A DNA stretch of 64,000 nt from Pelagibacterium limicola (GTDB taxonomy: Bacteria; Pseudomonadota; Alphaproteobacteria; Rhizobiales; Devosiaceae): the NCBI RefSeq assembly GCF_015694405.1, contig NZ_JADQDB010000002.1, forward strand, positions 248,001 to 312,000, written 5' to 3'. Each line of letters begins with the position of its first letter. Position 1 is the first letter of the stretch. The position numbers were made by a program, and so were the translations under genes. The notes beneath the pieces are model-generated. The model saw nothing but the letters and a program-made list of their open reading frames with translations. It ran no database searches and was not told the DNA's origin. This document shows, one piece after another, positions 1 to 9,322 of the stretch.

Positions 1-27
1 CAACGGCCGGTGAGACGGCTGTACCGG

Positions 28-44
28 TTTGGAATAATTCTAAA
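28..44. promoter_or_regulatory. candidate iron-control palindrome (Irr/ICE-like)
   Basis: TTTGGAATAATTCTAAA is a near-perfect palindrome with 8-nt arms, one mismatch and a one-base centre, about 150 bp upstream of the first gene. From memory it resembles the iron control element bound by Irr in Rhizobiales. In related genomes the neighbouring hydrolase and tyrS often lie next to the suf iron-sulfur operon, so the site may serve a divergent gene left of the window. The rest of 1-193 shows no gene. Confidence 0.35.
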
Positions 45-193
45 CTGGTATTTCAGTCAGTTTTATGGACACCGGAGGCGTTCGTCAAGCCGCGCTGTCG
101 ATTCGCATGGTTCCCATGCGTCGGACGCTCTAAAAGGTTTTCACGGATGCCGGCGTAACCGTGCGGCCGATCAAGAATTAAGGGTTTTTGCTC

Positions 194-856
194 ATGCCTG
201 AAGTCATTTTCAACGGTCCCGAGGGCCGCATCGAAGGCCGTTACCAGCCGGGCAAGGAGCCCAACGCCCCAATAGCCATCGTTCTCCATCCGCACCCGCA
301 GTTCGGCGGAACGATGAACAACCAGATCGTCTACAACCTCTTCTATATGTTTGTGGAACGCGGCTTTGCCGTGTTGCGCTTTAATTCGCGCGGCGTTGGC
401 CGCTCCCAGGGCGTTTTCGATCACGGCATCGGGGAGTTGTCCGACGCCGCCGCTGCGCTTGACTGGCTCCAGACCCTCAACCGCGAGAGCCGAGGCTGCT
501 GGATCGCAGGTTTTTCGTTCGGGGCCTGGATCGGAATGCAACTGTTGATGCGCCGGCCGGAGGTGGAGGGCTTCATCTCGGTATCGCCCCCGGAAAATCT
601 CTACGATTTCTCCTTCCTCGCCCCCTGCCCGTCCTCGGGCCTGATCATACATGGCGACAAGGACCGCGTGGCGCCCCCTGAGGCAGTTCAGAAACTTGTG
701 GACAAGCTCAAGACCCAGAAGGGCATCACAATCGAGCAACAGATCATCGAAGGCGCCAATCATTTCTATGAAGGCAAGATCGACGAACTGATCGGAGCCT
801 GTGGCGAGTATCTCGACCGTCGCCGGGCCGAGATCGCAGCCGGCGGCGGACGTTGA
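194..856 (+). CDS. alpha/beta hydrolase
   Basis: A 220-residue cytoplasmic alpha/beta-hydrolase fold protein with no signal peptide. The N-terminal [12 protein letters not shown] stretch, the nucleophile elbow GFSFGAW (Ser in G-x-S-x-G), the acid in HGDKDRVAP and the late His in GANHFYEG give a complete Ser-Asp-His triad. The substrate is unknown; relatives are called dienelactone-hydrolase-like. I chose ATG 194 over an in-frame TTG two codons upstream because AAGGG sits at a good distance before it. It lies just upstream of tyrS on the same strand, an order I recall next to suf genes in Rhizobiales. Family is secure, function is not. Confidence 0.88.
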   Translation: MPEVIFNGPEGRIEGRYQPGKEPNAPIAIVLHPHPQFGGTMNNQIVYNLFYMFVERGFAVLRFNSRGVGRSQGVFDHGIGELSDAAAALDWLQTLNRESRGCWIAGFSFGAWIGMQLLMRRPEVEGFISVSPPENLYDFSFLAPCPSSGLIIHGDKDRVAPPEAVQKLVDKLKTQKGITIEQQIIEGANHFYEGKIDELIGACGEYLDRRRAEIAAGGGR

Positions 857-899
857 GCGACAAGTAACACCCTCAACAAATCGATTGGGGCATTGCCCA

Positions 900-2153
900 A
901 TGACGCAGTTCAAGTCTGAATTCCTCCACACGCTGCACGAGCGCGGGTTCATCCATCAGATTTCCGACCCCGAAGGCCTGGACAAGAAGCTTTCCTCGGA
1001 AATCGTCACGGCCTATATCGGGTATGACCCGACTGCTGCCTCGCTCCACGTCGGACACCTCATGCAGATCATGATGCTGCACTGGATGCAGCAGACCGGC
1101 CATCGCCCCATCGCACTGATGGGCGGCGGCACGGGCATGATCGGCGATCCATCCTTCAAGGATGAAGCGCGCAAGCTTCTTACGGTCGAGGACATTGGCG
1201 CCAATATCGAAGGCATCAAGCAGAAGTTCGCCAACTTCCTCGACTTCGACCGCGCTGAAAATCCCGCCATCATGGCCAACAACGCCGACTGGCTCCTCGA
1301 TCTCGGTTACGTCGAATTCCTGCGCGACGTTGGCCGGCACTTTTCAGTCAACCGGATGCTCTCCTTCGATTCGGTCAAGCTCCGGCTGGACAGAGAGCAA
1401 TCGCTCTCTTTCCTCGAATTCAACTACATGATCCTGCAAGCCTACGATTTCGTGGAGCTCAACAAGCGCTACGGCTGCATCCTGCAGATGGGCGGATCGG
1501 ATCAATGGGGTAACATCGTAAATGGACTCGACCTCGGCCATCGGATGCTGGGGACTCAGTTTTACGCCCTCACTTCACCGCTTCTGACGACCGCCTCGGG
1601 CCAGAAAATGGGCAAGACCGCCAATGGCGCAGTTTGGCTCAATGAGGACGCCTTGTCGGTCTACGATTTCTGGCAGTATTGGCGAAACACCGAAGACGCC
1701 GACGTTGAACGGTTTCTGAAACTTTTCACCACTCTCCCGCTCAGCGAGATCACACGTGTGGTCGGCGGTGTCGCGACTGACATCAACGAGGCAAAGAAGG
1801 TGCTGGCCACCGAGGTTACGGCCCTCGTCCACGGTCGCGCCGCCGCAGAGGAAGCCGCTGCGACCGCTATCGCAACCTTCGAGGCCGGTCAGCTCGACCT
1901 CTCCCTGCCCACCATCCAGATCGGCTGGTCGGCGCTGCGCGGTGGCCTAGGCATCCTTGCCGCTGCCGTCACCGCAAACCTCGCCGCTTCCAACGGCGAA
2001 GCGCGCCGCCATATCCAGGCCGGGGCGTTGAAGGTCAACGACGAGACGGTAGCCGATGAAAAGCTGGCGCTCGGTGAAGCCCATGTCCTGCCCGAGGGCG
2101 TCATCAAGCTTTCAATCGGCAAGAAGCGGCACGTCCTGCTCAAGCCGGTTTGA
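900..2153 (+). CDS. tyrS: tyrosine--tRNA ligase
   Basis: Class I aminoacyl-tRNA synthetase that charges tRNA-Tyr in the cytoplasm; 417 residues, the normal bacterial length. The HIGH-type signature is HVGH at residues 50-53, following YDPTAASL, and the KMSKS-type loop is KMGKT at 236-240. The Tyr-binding region GGSDQWGN is at about 199-205. The C-terminus ([14 protein letters not shown] and onward) is an S4 RNA-binding domain. The frame is open upstream to 801, but family alignment supports ATG 900 (MTQFKSEF). It follows the hydrolase by 43 nt, so the two may be co-transcribed, and is closed by a strong terminator. Confidence 0.97.
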   Translation: MTQFKSEFLHTLHERGFIHQISDPEGLDKKLSSEIVTAYIGYDPTAASLHVGHLMQIMMLHWMQQTGHRPIALMGGGTGMIGDPSFKDEARKLLTVEDIGANIEGIKQKFANFLDFDRAENPAIMANNADWLLDLGYVEFLRDVGRHFSVNRMLSFDSVKLRLDREQSLSFLEFNYMILQAYDFVELNKRYGCILQMGGSDQWGNIVNGLDLGHRMLGTQFYALTSPLLTTASGQKMGKTANGAVWLNEDALSVYDFWQYWRNTEDADVERFLKLFTTLPLSEITRVVGGVATDINEAKKVLATEVTALVHGRAAAEEAAATAIATFEAGQLDLSLPTIQIGWSALRGGLGILAAAVTANLAASNGEARRHIQAGALKVNDETVADEKLALGEAHVLPEGVIKLSIGKKRHVLLKPV

Positions 2154-2173
2154 GACCGATCCCACATATCTGG

Positions 2174-2200
2174 AAAAGGGCCGCTCGACGGCCCTTTTTT
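2174..2200 (+). terminator. Rho-independent terminator of tyrS
   Basis: Stem GGGCCG/CGGCCC with a CTCGA loop, flanked by AAAA on the left and a run of six T on the right. It ends on the stop codon of the convergent AsmA-like gene, so it can work in both directions. Confidence 0.85.
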
Positions 2201-5200
2201 ATGGCCTGGTCTGTGCCTGCGACCGATATTCGAACAACGTCCTGAACACGCCCGGCGCAAGGATGGACACGGGATTGACCAGGATATCGGGCTGGCTCAG
2301 CGGCCCACGCACCGCAAAGGTGACCCCGATCAGCCCTTCGCCCTCCCGTCCACCGAAGATCGGCCCCAGGATCGGCAGTTGCTGGAAGATGTTGTTCAGC
2401 CCGAACAAGGGCACATACGTGCCGGCCAGATCGTACTGACCCGCCCGCGTCAGAATGTTCCCGCGCATTGTTCCGCCAACGAGGTCTCCATAAAGCGCTG
2501 CCTCGAGAACCTCAATCCTGTCCGGCGTCCGCAAGAATTGCGCGCGACCATAGTCGAACGCCAGGGAATTGCTGCGACCCACGAGTTCGCGCGATTCCCG
2601 GTGCTCCCCAACGATCTGGGAAAGTTTTGCTTCATCGGCGATAGCAAACTGACGCAGGATGAATTCGCCCGTATCGGTCTGGGAAGGCGGATCGTAGCGC
2701 ATGACGAGGCTGCCTTCGCCCCCGACAAGGCGCGGATAAATGCCGATAAACCGCAAGACGGCACCCACGTCGTTGGCCGCATAGGTGATGACCCGCCCCG
2801 ACGGAAGCGCATTGGTCGTCGCAGACATCGTCCGGTCGCCGCCAAGCTGCGCGGTAAGATTAGCCCGGCGCAGCTCGTCCCCGCGCACCGAAAGATCGAG
2901 GTTGAGGTTGTAGATGACTGTCGCATAGTGCCCGAGCGCGCGCGCAAGGTTGACCGTGACGTTGAAGGTCTGGTTTCCAAGATCCCGGCTCGCGCCGGCG
3001 CTGCTGTCACCCTCGAGGTTGAAAAAGCGCTTGAGGACAGGCTTGACGTCAAGCTGCTCGCCGCGCACGTCGAGCGCGAAACCACCTTCGATGGGCCGCA
3101 TCGAAACCCGCGCGTTGTCGCCTGGGCTGATCTGGAATGTGGAGAAATCGGCGGCCTCCAGGGCGCCATCCAGACCTGCGCGCACCTCGCCCATCAACCG
3201 CACCGTGCCGAAAGCAAGATCGAGTTCGGTAATCGACACCTCATCGGCGTCTAGTCTTACCACCCCGGCCACGCGTCCGGCATCACCGCGCGGCTTTGAG
3301 ACGCCGATGTCTTTGAGCCGCAATCCGGCATCGGCAAGATCGGCGAGAACCTGGAAACTGCCGTCGGGCATGGGACGCGTCACAACGCGCACCTGGCCGT
3401 CGACGAATTCGGAAAGATCGAGTCCCAAGGACCGCGCATCGGCGACGCCGAACGTGGCCGCCGCCCTGAAATCAGCCTGATCGCTTCCCGACCGCGTGGC
3501 CTGCAGATCGACTTGGATATCCCCGAGCTTGCCTTGTCCGACGACGCGAAATCCTGCTTGCGAAGCCGTAAAGGAAAGTTGGGTGTCCGAGAACGAAAAC
3601 CCTTCGATCGGCTTGACGCTATGGAGGTTGGTCACGGCCCCGTTGAGCGCATAGTCGGTGCTCACCATGCGGCCGGTGTCGTCGGTCGCAATGGTCGAAA
3701 TCACCGTCGCCGCGACGGTTCCGCCAAGGTCTCCGGCCAGCGCATCGAGGTCGAATCCAAACTGGAACTCCTCGAGCAGGTTGAGCGGCTCGGCATTGGC
3801 CATGCGCATGATCGTCGGAACCGTCCCCGCGATATCGCCGGAAATCTCGAAAATCTGCGACGGCGCAGAGGTGTCCTGATTGATAAACGCGGCGTTGCTG
3901 ATCGTAATGTTGCCCGCCGGATCGAAAATATTGGCCCGTTCGAACGCCATGGTGAACTGGTTGTCGCGCACTGTCACGCGCGCCTCGCCCTCCACTTCGA
4001 ACCGGGGGATGCCTTCAAACGGCTGGATCTCGAGATTGCTGCCCACCAGTTCGATATTGATAGCGCCATCGGGAACCGGTCCCGTCAATTCGGGTTTGCC
4101 GATCGTCCCGACAGGAAACCGGAAGTGCATGTCTGCGGAGTGGACCTGCCCGTCAATGACATATTCGGTGAAGAGCTCGCGCACCTCGGGCGAGAACAGA
4201 TATGGCCACAGGCGCTTGACATCGTCCGCCGACGCCCCGCGGCCGCTGATCGTCACGTCAAGTCCAATCCCTTCCCGCACCGTGTCGACACGACCCTGCA
4301 TGACGACCGAGACATTCTCCCGGGCGCCGACCATCCTGTCGATTCCGATGGCGCCGTAGAGTGGCGCGGTCCACCCTTCGAAGGTGAAAAGCTCGAACGG
4401 TTCGGGCGGCGCCTCTAGGTCGTCCGGGTGCAGCCATACATCGCTGGCCCGCACGGAAATGCCGACTGTCGGTCCGAATTGCTGGTCGAATCCCAGAACC
4501 AGGTCGCCGCTGACATTGCCCGTGCTTTGCCCGATAGCAACTTCGACATCAGTGAAGCTAAACCGCGCCTCATCTGGCGTCCAGGTGACCGGGAAGGGAG
4601 CCGTTTGAATGGCGAAAAGATCGTTGTTAAACCGGAGTGCAGTCCCTGAGAGGTCGATCACGAAGTCCGCGCCTTCGACTTTCCCTTCGCCGTCATAAGC
4701 CACATGCGCGGATAGCGTGCCCGCACCCCGCAGGGCGGCTATGCCTTCCGCGTCATCAAGGAAAGGGATGACGGTGGAAAAGTCGATGTCCGCCACGTCC
4801 GCATCGAGCACCGCACCCTCAACGGTCTCTTGCCGCGCCAGTGTACCCTGCATTGTTCGCCCCGCAATGCGGGCCGAAAAGACCGCCACCGTGCGCCCCT
4901 CTTCGCGTCCAGCGCGGACGTCCACCTCTACCGCATCGAAACTCTTGTAAAGGCCGTACACAGTGTCGAGCACGCCGGCCGAGCCGTTCCGCACTTCGAT
5001 CCTGTTGACCTGGCCCTCCATTGCATGAGTGGCAACCTCGGCCAGCGAGGCGTTGATCGCCTCGACATTGGCAATCAGCCAGTCGTTGTCCGATCGTAGT
5101 CCGACCGCCGCCTCCACGCCCTGCCCGATGGATAAACCTTCGCTGCCAATCGTCACGTGGCGCCCGACCTCCCCCCCGTCATGGATGGAAATCACAGCCG

Positions 5201-5666
5201 GTGTGCCGTCGCCGGGGTCTTCGATGTCGAACCGCGAAAGCCGTGTGCCGAGCAGGTCCTGTACGAGTTGGAAGTGTGGATCGACCAGTACGATTCGCGC
5301 CTCGGGGCGTCCGCGTGTCATGCCCAGGGGAGAGATCGTAATGTCGAGCGCCGACATCGTGATCATCGAAGGCTTGGCCTTCTCTGTCAGCGTTACATTC
5401 GAAAGCCGGAACGCGGGCGTGAAGGGATCGCTGAGCGACAGTCCGAAGTCGGTCCAGCTCACATCGAAGCTGTCGTCGATGACGCCGGCGATCATGGATT
5501 GAGCCCTGTCGGACAGGAAATTCAGTGAAACCGGCCCAAAAAGCAGACGAACATAAAATGCCGCCAGAAGCACAAAAGCGATAAGCAAGAACAGCCGGGC
5601 GCCCCCAAGCCGGCGCCGTTTGCGCGCGGGAGGTGGAGCGGCAGAGAGGCTATCGATTTCGCTCAC
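2199..5666 (-). CDS. AsmA-like / YhdP-type inner-membrane protein
   Basis: A very large protein of about 1155 residues. It has a short basic cytoplasmic tail (KRRRLGG), one transmembrane helix (LFLLIAFVLLAAFYV) and then a long beta-rich periplasmic repeat region. The C-terminal part (IGVTFAVRGPLSQPDILVNPVSILAPGVFR) is the typical end of AsmA-like/DUF3971 proteins. Family members bridge the envelope and are linked to phospholipid transport and outer-membrane homeostasis; that role is inferred here. The frame stays open to 5894, overlapping bcp, so I prefer GTG 5666 (VSEIDSLS); the start is uncertain. It is divergent from bcp, an arrangement common in Rhizobiales. Confidence 0.85.
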   Translation of the reverse strand: MSEIDSLSAAPPPARKRRRLGGARLFLLIAFVLLAAFYVRLLFGPVSLNFLSDRAQSMIAGVIDDSFDVSWTDFGLSLSDPFTPAFRLSNVTLTEKAKPSMITMSALDITISPLGMTRGRPEARIVLVDPHFQLVQDLLGTRLSRFDIEDPGDGTPAVISIHDGGEVGRHVTIGSEGLSIGQGVEAAVGLRSDNDWLIANVEAINASLAEVATHAMEGQVNRIEVRNGSAGVLDTVYGLYKSFDAVEVDVRAGREEGRTVAVFSARIAGRTMQGTLARQETVEGAVLDADVADIDFSTVIPFLDDAEGIAALRGAGTLSAHVAYDGEGKVEGADFVIDLSGTALRFNNDLFAIQTAPFPVTWTPDEARFSFTDVEVAIGQSTGNVSGDLVLGFDQQFGPTVGISVRASDVWLHPDDLEAPPEPFELFTFEGWTAPLYGAIGIDRMVGARENVSVVMQGRVDTVREGIGLDVTISGRGASADDVKRLWPYLFSPEVRELFTEYVIDGQVHSADMHFRFPVGTIGKPELTGPVPDGAINIELVGSNLEIQPFEGIPRFEVEGEARVTVRDNQFTMAFERANIFDPAGNITISNAAFINQDTSAPSQIFEISGDIAGTVPTIMRMANAEPLNLLEEFQFGFDLDALAGDLGGTVAATVISTIATDDTGRMVSTDYALNGAVTNLHSVKPIEGFSFSDTQLSFTASQAGFRVVGQGKLGDIQVDLQATRSGSDQADFRAAATFGVADARSLGLDLSEFVDGQVRVVTRPMPDGSFQVLADLADAGLRLKDIGVSKPRGDAGRVAGVVRLDADEVSITELDLAFGTVRLMGEVRAGLDGALEAADFSTFQISPGDNARVSMRPIEGGFALDVRGEQLDVKPVLKRFFNLEGDSSAGASRDLGNQTFNVTVNLARALGHYATVIYNLNLDLSVRGDELRRANLTAQLGGDRTMSATTNALPSGRVITYAANDVGAVLRFIGIYPRLVGGEGSLVMRYDPPSQTDTGEFILRQFAIADEAKLSQIVGEHRESRELVGRSNSLAFDYGRAQFLRTPDRIEVLEAALYGDLVGGTMRGNILTRAGQYDLAGTYVPLFGLNNIFQQLPILGPIFGGREGEGLIGVTFAVRGPLSQPDILVNPVSILAPGVFRTLFEYRSQAQTRP

Positions 5667-5810
5667 GGTAGAGGGCGCATCCAGATCGAGGCAATTACGC
5701 AGGTAAGATAAGAATCGGCTAAAAACCGAAGGATCGTTGCGCGACCATACCGGCTCCAATATGGCGCAAACACCCCGCAGCCTCGAAAATTGCAACAGGA
5801 CGCCATTTTT

Positions 5811-6272
5811 ATGACCGAGCTGGCCAAGGGCATGACCGCCCCCGACTTTACGCTTCCCACAGACAAAGGGAGCAAGTTCTCGCTGTCGGCCCATCGCGGC
5901 AAATCGGTACTACTATATTTCTATCCCCAAGCCGACACCCCCGCCTGCAACAACCAGAATCTCGATTTCACCGCCAATGCTGAAGCCTTCGCGGCCCGTG
6001 AAATCCTACTGGTCGGCATTTCCCCAGACACAGTCGAGGTCCTCGCCAAATTCCGCGAGACCTATGACCTCTCCCCGATTCTGGTCTCTGACCCCGATCA
6101 TGTTGCCATCGATGCGTTTGGGGTCTGGGGAGAAAAACTCAATTATGGGCGAACCTATATGGGCCTCATTCGGTCGACGTTTCTCGTCGGTCCGGACGGG
6201 AAATTGCGGGAAATCTGGCGCAACATCCGCGCCAAAGGACATGTGGAACGCGTCCTTAAGGCGCTGGGTTAA
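5811..6272 (+). CDS. bcp: peroxiredoxin (BCP/AhpC-TSA family)
   Basis: A 153-residue thioredoxin-fold thiol peroxidase that should reduce H2O2 and organic peroxides in the cytoplasm. The signature PQADTPAC fits the universal Prx motif P-x-x-x-T-x-x-C, giving peroxidatic Cys46. The following residues are NNQNLDF, whereas typical BCPs have CTTEACxxRD with a second Cys five residues on; no other Cys exists in the protein, so this is a 1-Cys type. ATG 5811 is chosen over TTG 5790 because CAGGA lies about 10 nt upstream. It is followed by the M23 gene on the same strand. Confidence 0.9.
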   Translation: MTELAKGMTAPDFTLPTDKGSKFSLSAHRGKSVLLYFYPQADTPACNNQNLDFTANAEAFAAREILLVGISPDTVEVLAKFRETYDLSPILVSDPDHVAIDAFGVWGEKLNYGRTYMGLIRSTFLVGPDGKLREIWRNIRAKGHVERVLKALG

Positions 6273-6350
6273 CCGGCGGTTTGGCAGATTGTTAACCATG
6301 TAACGGCATAGTCCCTTTTCATCGTTTGTTGAGTTCTGGGGAAGCGTCGC

Positions 6351-7499
6351 GTGCCGTCTGGAGATGCGCAGATCGGATTTGGCCGCGGAACGGCCAAGGG
6401 TGCGCCGCAAAAACCGCGCCTGTCCAATGCACTTTTTTATCTGATCTTTGCAATTTTGCTCGGCACCAATGCGGTGACCGGAATCGCTCTCTACTACGCC
6501 CCCGAAATCAGCAGTCTTCTGCGCGAGGACAACTCGGCCATCCTCACCGCTTATGAGCAGCGTATCGTGCAGCTCCGGCTGGAGGTCGACCGGCTCCATT
6601 CGCGCCAGTACGCGCAGATGGGCGACATGAACCTTCAGATGCACGAACTCGTGCAACAACAGGAAATCCTTGCGGAACAGCACGAATATGTTCGCGCTTT
6701 GGCCGACATGGCTCGCGAAATGGGCATCGCCTCGCGCAGCGGCGAAGCCACCGTCGGTGCCGATACCTTGACGGGTGCGGCGGGTGACCCAGCACCCGGT
6801 GAAGTCGGCAGCACCGCTGCACTAGCTCAGAATCTCATCGCTATGCAGGAAGAAACCCGCCTCACTTTGGCCTCCCTGGCTGATGCCGCGGCTCTCTCGA
6901 CCCAGGAAATCGTCGGGGAGCTTCAGACACTTGGCATTCGGCCCGCGCTTCCCCAATCTTCGGGAGTGGGCGGGCCATTCATCCCGGCGAGCGGCTCGGG
7001 GGAACTTTCGATCGTCGAAGAGGCAAACGCGGTGGCAACGGCTCTGGCCCAATTCCATTCGGCGCGGCAGGCGCTTGGGGTTGCACCGGTGAGGCGTCCA
7101 ATCACCGGGGGCATGACGATCAGCTCCGGCTTCGGCAACCGCATGGATCCCTTCCTCAAGCGTACCGCCTTCCACGCCGGCATAGATTTCCGGGCGCCGA
7201 CGGGAACCCCGATCCTTGCCGCTGCCAGCGGTACAGTGATTCATGCCGGCCCCAATGGCGGTTACGGCAAGATGGTCGACATAGACCACGGCAACGGCCT
7301 CGTGACGCGCTATGCGCATATGAGTTCCATTGGCGTGCACGAGGGCCAGGTGATTACTGGCGGGGAGCGGATCGGGCTCGCCGGCTCGACTGGACGTTCG
7401 ACTGGCCCGCACCTTCATTTCGAAGTGCGTCGGAACGACACTGCAATCGACCCGGCGCGTTTTCTCGCCGCCGGCAGGGCGTTAGCCAAGTTCCTCTAG
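6351..7499 (+). CDS. M23 family murein peptidase
   Basis: A 382-residue membrane-anchored LytM-type metallopeptidase. Residues about 27-49 form one transmembrane helix (ALFYLIFAILLGTNAVTGIALYY). A coiled coil follows (AYEQRIVQLRLEVDRLHSR and onward), then a linker and a C-terminal M23 domain beginning near GGMTISSGFGNRMDPFLKR. Zinc ligands are visible in AFHAGIDF (H-x-x-x-D) and HLHFEV. It should cut peptidoglycan cross-links or act as a divisome/envelope regulator in the periplasm. The start is GTG 6351 with CTGGGGA upstream. Its TAG stop shares CTAG with the convergent ycaQ-like gene. Confidence 0.92.
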   Translation: MPSGDAQIGFGRGTAKGAPQKPRLSNALFYLIFAILLGTNAVTGIALYYAPEISSLLREDNSAILTAYEQRIVQLRLEVDRLHSRQYAQMGDMNLQMHELVQQQEILAEQHEYVRALADMAREMGIASRSGEATVGADTLTGAAGDPAPGEVGSTAALAQNLIAMQEETRLTLASLADAAALSTQEIVGELQTLGIRPALPQSSGVGGPFIPASGSGELSIVEEANAVATALAQFHSARQALGVAPVRRPITGGMTISSGFGNRMDPFLKRTAFHAGIDFRAPTGTPILAAASGTVIHAGPNGGYGKMVDIDHGNGLVTRYAHMSSIGVHEGQVITGGERIGLAGSTGRSTGPHLHFEVRRNDTAIDPARFLAAGRALAKFL

Positions 7500-8668
7500 G
7501 CGCGCCTGCGTCCAGCCAGACTCTTACGGACCTTGGCAACTGCGCGGTCATCGAGATGTGGGCACATATTGTAGTCGGCAAATCTCTGTAACGCATCGCG
7601 AAATGCCGGAAAGAACTGCTCGAGGTCCAGCGGCCCCTCTTCGAGATGGAAGCTCAAGACCTCGAAGCGTTTCTCGGCCCGGTGCGCTTTGCAATCTATG
7701 CGGGCGACGAACCTGTCGCCGTAGAGAACCGGCAGGCAGAAATAGCCGAACTGGCGTTTTGGTGCAGGCACATAGCATTCGATACGATAGTCGAAACCGA
7801 ACAGTGCGCTCAATCGGTCGCGGTGAATGACCAGATTGTCGAAAGGCGAAAGCACCCGCACCCGGCCCTCGATATCCGCCGACCGCTCCAGGGCTTCGAC
7901 ATCCACATAGGCTCCCGCCCCGGCGCCATTGACCGGCTGCACCACGCCAGCCGCGACACGATCCTCGAGAACTTCGCGCATCGCGTCGCGTAGCGGCTTC
8001 CCTTTCTTGAGATGCACAAGCTGCTTCCATGTGAAAACGCCGTGCGCCCTGCGCATCGTATCGAACAGATAGGCGGCGTATTCGGGAAGGCTCGGCGCTC
8101 GTAAATCGAGACCGTCCGGAAGGCAGCGCTCGGCGAGGTCATAGGTTTTCTCCATGCCATTCCGCGCGCAGATCATCAGGTCGCCCTGCATGAACAGCTT
8201 GTCGAGCGCCTTCCGGCCCGGCCCCCAGTTCCACCAGCTGCCCTTGCCGTTTTTATCCGTCTCGACATCGCGCACGCCCAACGGCCCTTCGGCGCGCACG
8301 CGGGCCAAGATCTCCTTCATCAGGCGCTTGTCCACATCGGAGAAATAAGGGTGCTCGCCCTTCCGGATCGCCTGCATCTGCGGCAGTGCGAAGCGATAAT
8401 CGCGCGTCGGAAGATAGGATGCGGCGTGGAACCAGTATTCAAAGATCTGACGCTCCCCGATGAGCGCATTGAGGTGAGTGGACGCATAGCCCGGCACCCG
8501 GCACCACAAGACATGGTGATGCGCACGCTCGACAACCGCCAGCGTATCGATCTGCACATAGCCCAGATGCTCGATGGCTCTGCGCGTCCCCTCCAACCCG
8601 TCCCCGAACGGCGGTTGCGGAACGAGGCCCTGGCTCGCAATTGCGAGACGTCTCAACTCCGGAATCAT
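7496..8668 (-). CDS. YcaQ/AlkX-type winged-helix DNA glycosylase
   Basis: 390 residues of the HTH_42 (YcaQ/AlkZ) family, which excises alkylated bases and unhooks interstrand DNA cross-links. The N-terminal motif LGYVQIDTLAVVERAHHHVLWCRVPGY contains the Q-x-D signature that, as I recall, marks the YcaQ branch (the Streptomyces AlkZ branch has Q-x-Q). Winged-helix segments follow, with a conserved tail LSPFDNLVIHRDRLSALFGFDYRIECYVPAPKR. ATG 8668 begins directly at the conserved IPELRRLAIASQGL. It is a single gene, tail-to-tail with the M23 peptidase and sharing its stop tetranucleotide. Confidence 0.88.
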   Translation of the reverse strand: MIPELRRLAIASQGLVPQPPFGDGLEGTRRAIEHLGYVQIDTLAVVERAHHHVLWCRVPGYASTHLNALIGERQIFEYWFHAASYLPTRDYRFALPQMQAIRKGEHPYFSDVDKRLMKEILARVRAEGPLGVRDVETDKNGKGSWWNWGPGRKALDKLFMQGDLMICARNGMEKTYDLAERCLPDGLDLRAPSLPEYAAYLFDTMRRAHGVFTWKQLVHLKKGKPLRDAMREVLEDRVAAGVVQPVNGAGAGAYVDVEALERSADIEGRVRVLSPFDNLVIHRDRLSALFGFDYRIECYVPAPKRQFGYFCLPVLYGDRFVARIDCKAHRAEKRFEVLSFHLEEGPLDLEQFFPAFRDALQRFADYNMCPHLDDRAVAKVRKSLAGRRRA

Positions 8669-8780
8669 TGGAAATCCCTCTGCATACCTTTGTTCTACTT
8701 ATGTTCTCGCCCGTAAGCAATACCGTCTGCCATCCTGAAAACGGCGGCTGCGATCCCAGCAGGTCGATTGCCGGCAGCTA

Positions 8781-8797
8781 CTGACACGCATTGTCAG
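8781..8797. promoter_or_regulatory. candidate operator upstream of the VOC gene
   Basis: CTGACA-CGCAT-TGTCAG is a perfect 6-bp inverted repeat with a 5-bp spacer, about 45 bp before the VOC start codon and inside the divergent promoter shared with the glycosylase gene. It is the size expected for a dimeric HTH repressor. No regulator gene is adjacent. Confidence 0.35.
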
Positions 8798-8842
8798 CAG
8801 CGCTGTGCATTTATCGGTTTGTCAAACAAAGGAGAGTGAAAA

Positions 8843-9322
8843 GTGAGAGAATACAAGCCGCAAGGTTATACCGACGTGACCCCATGGATCATCAGCCAGG
8901 ATACTGCGGGGCTCATGGACTTTCTGAACCGCGCGTTCGGCGCAGAAGAACTGTCACGGCTGGCCGATGAGGACGGCGTGATCGGCCACGCCGAGATGCG
9001 AATCGGCGACGCGATCGTGATGATGTTCGACATGCCGGATTGGCCAAAAATGCCGGCCTTCCTTAGGCTCTACGTTGAGGACGCAGAGAAAGTATTCAAT
9101 CGGGCCGTTGCTGCGGGAGCGATGCCAGTCACGCGCGTCACCCATCTTGCGTTCGGCGATCGTGTTGGCCGCGTCAGGGACGCCTACGGCAATATCTACT
9201 GGATACAGACCCGCATCGAGGACGTGAGCGAGGAAGAAATGAACCGGCGCTGGACCGATCCGGAATGGGCCGCGCGAATGGCGTATGTGCAAATGTCACT
9301 CGAGAACGGTCTGCAGCCCTAA
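8843..9322 (+). CDS. VOC (glyoxalase/PhnB-like) protein
   Basis: 159 residues of the vicinal oxygen chelate superfamily, PhnB/YdcJ-like branch: [25 protein letters not shown], then [16 protein letters not shown], then [27 protein letters not shown]. Such proteins are metal-binding lyase- or dioxygenase-like folds; many in this branch have no known substrate. The start is GTG 8843, preceded by a strong AAAGGAGAG. It ends tail-to-tail with prfB, overlapping by four bases. The C-terminal extension ([21 protein letters not shown]) is typical of alphaproteobacterial homologues. Confidence 0.85.
   Translation: MREYKPQGYTDVTPWIISQDTAGLMDFLNRAFGAEELSRLADEDGVIGHAEMRIGDAIVMMFDMPDWPKMPAFLRLYVEDAEKVFNRAVAAGAMPVTRVTHLAFGDRVGRVRDAYGNIYWIQTRIEDVSEEEMNRRWTDPEWAARMAYVQMSLENGLQP

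Noticed and set aside
53-952. A 299-codon minus-strand frame over the hydrolase and the tyrS start
   Set aside because: It crosses two well-supported genes and shows no protein features.
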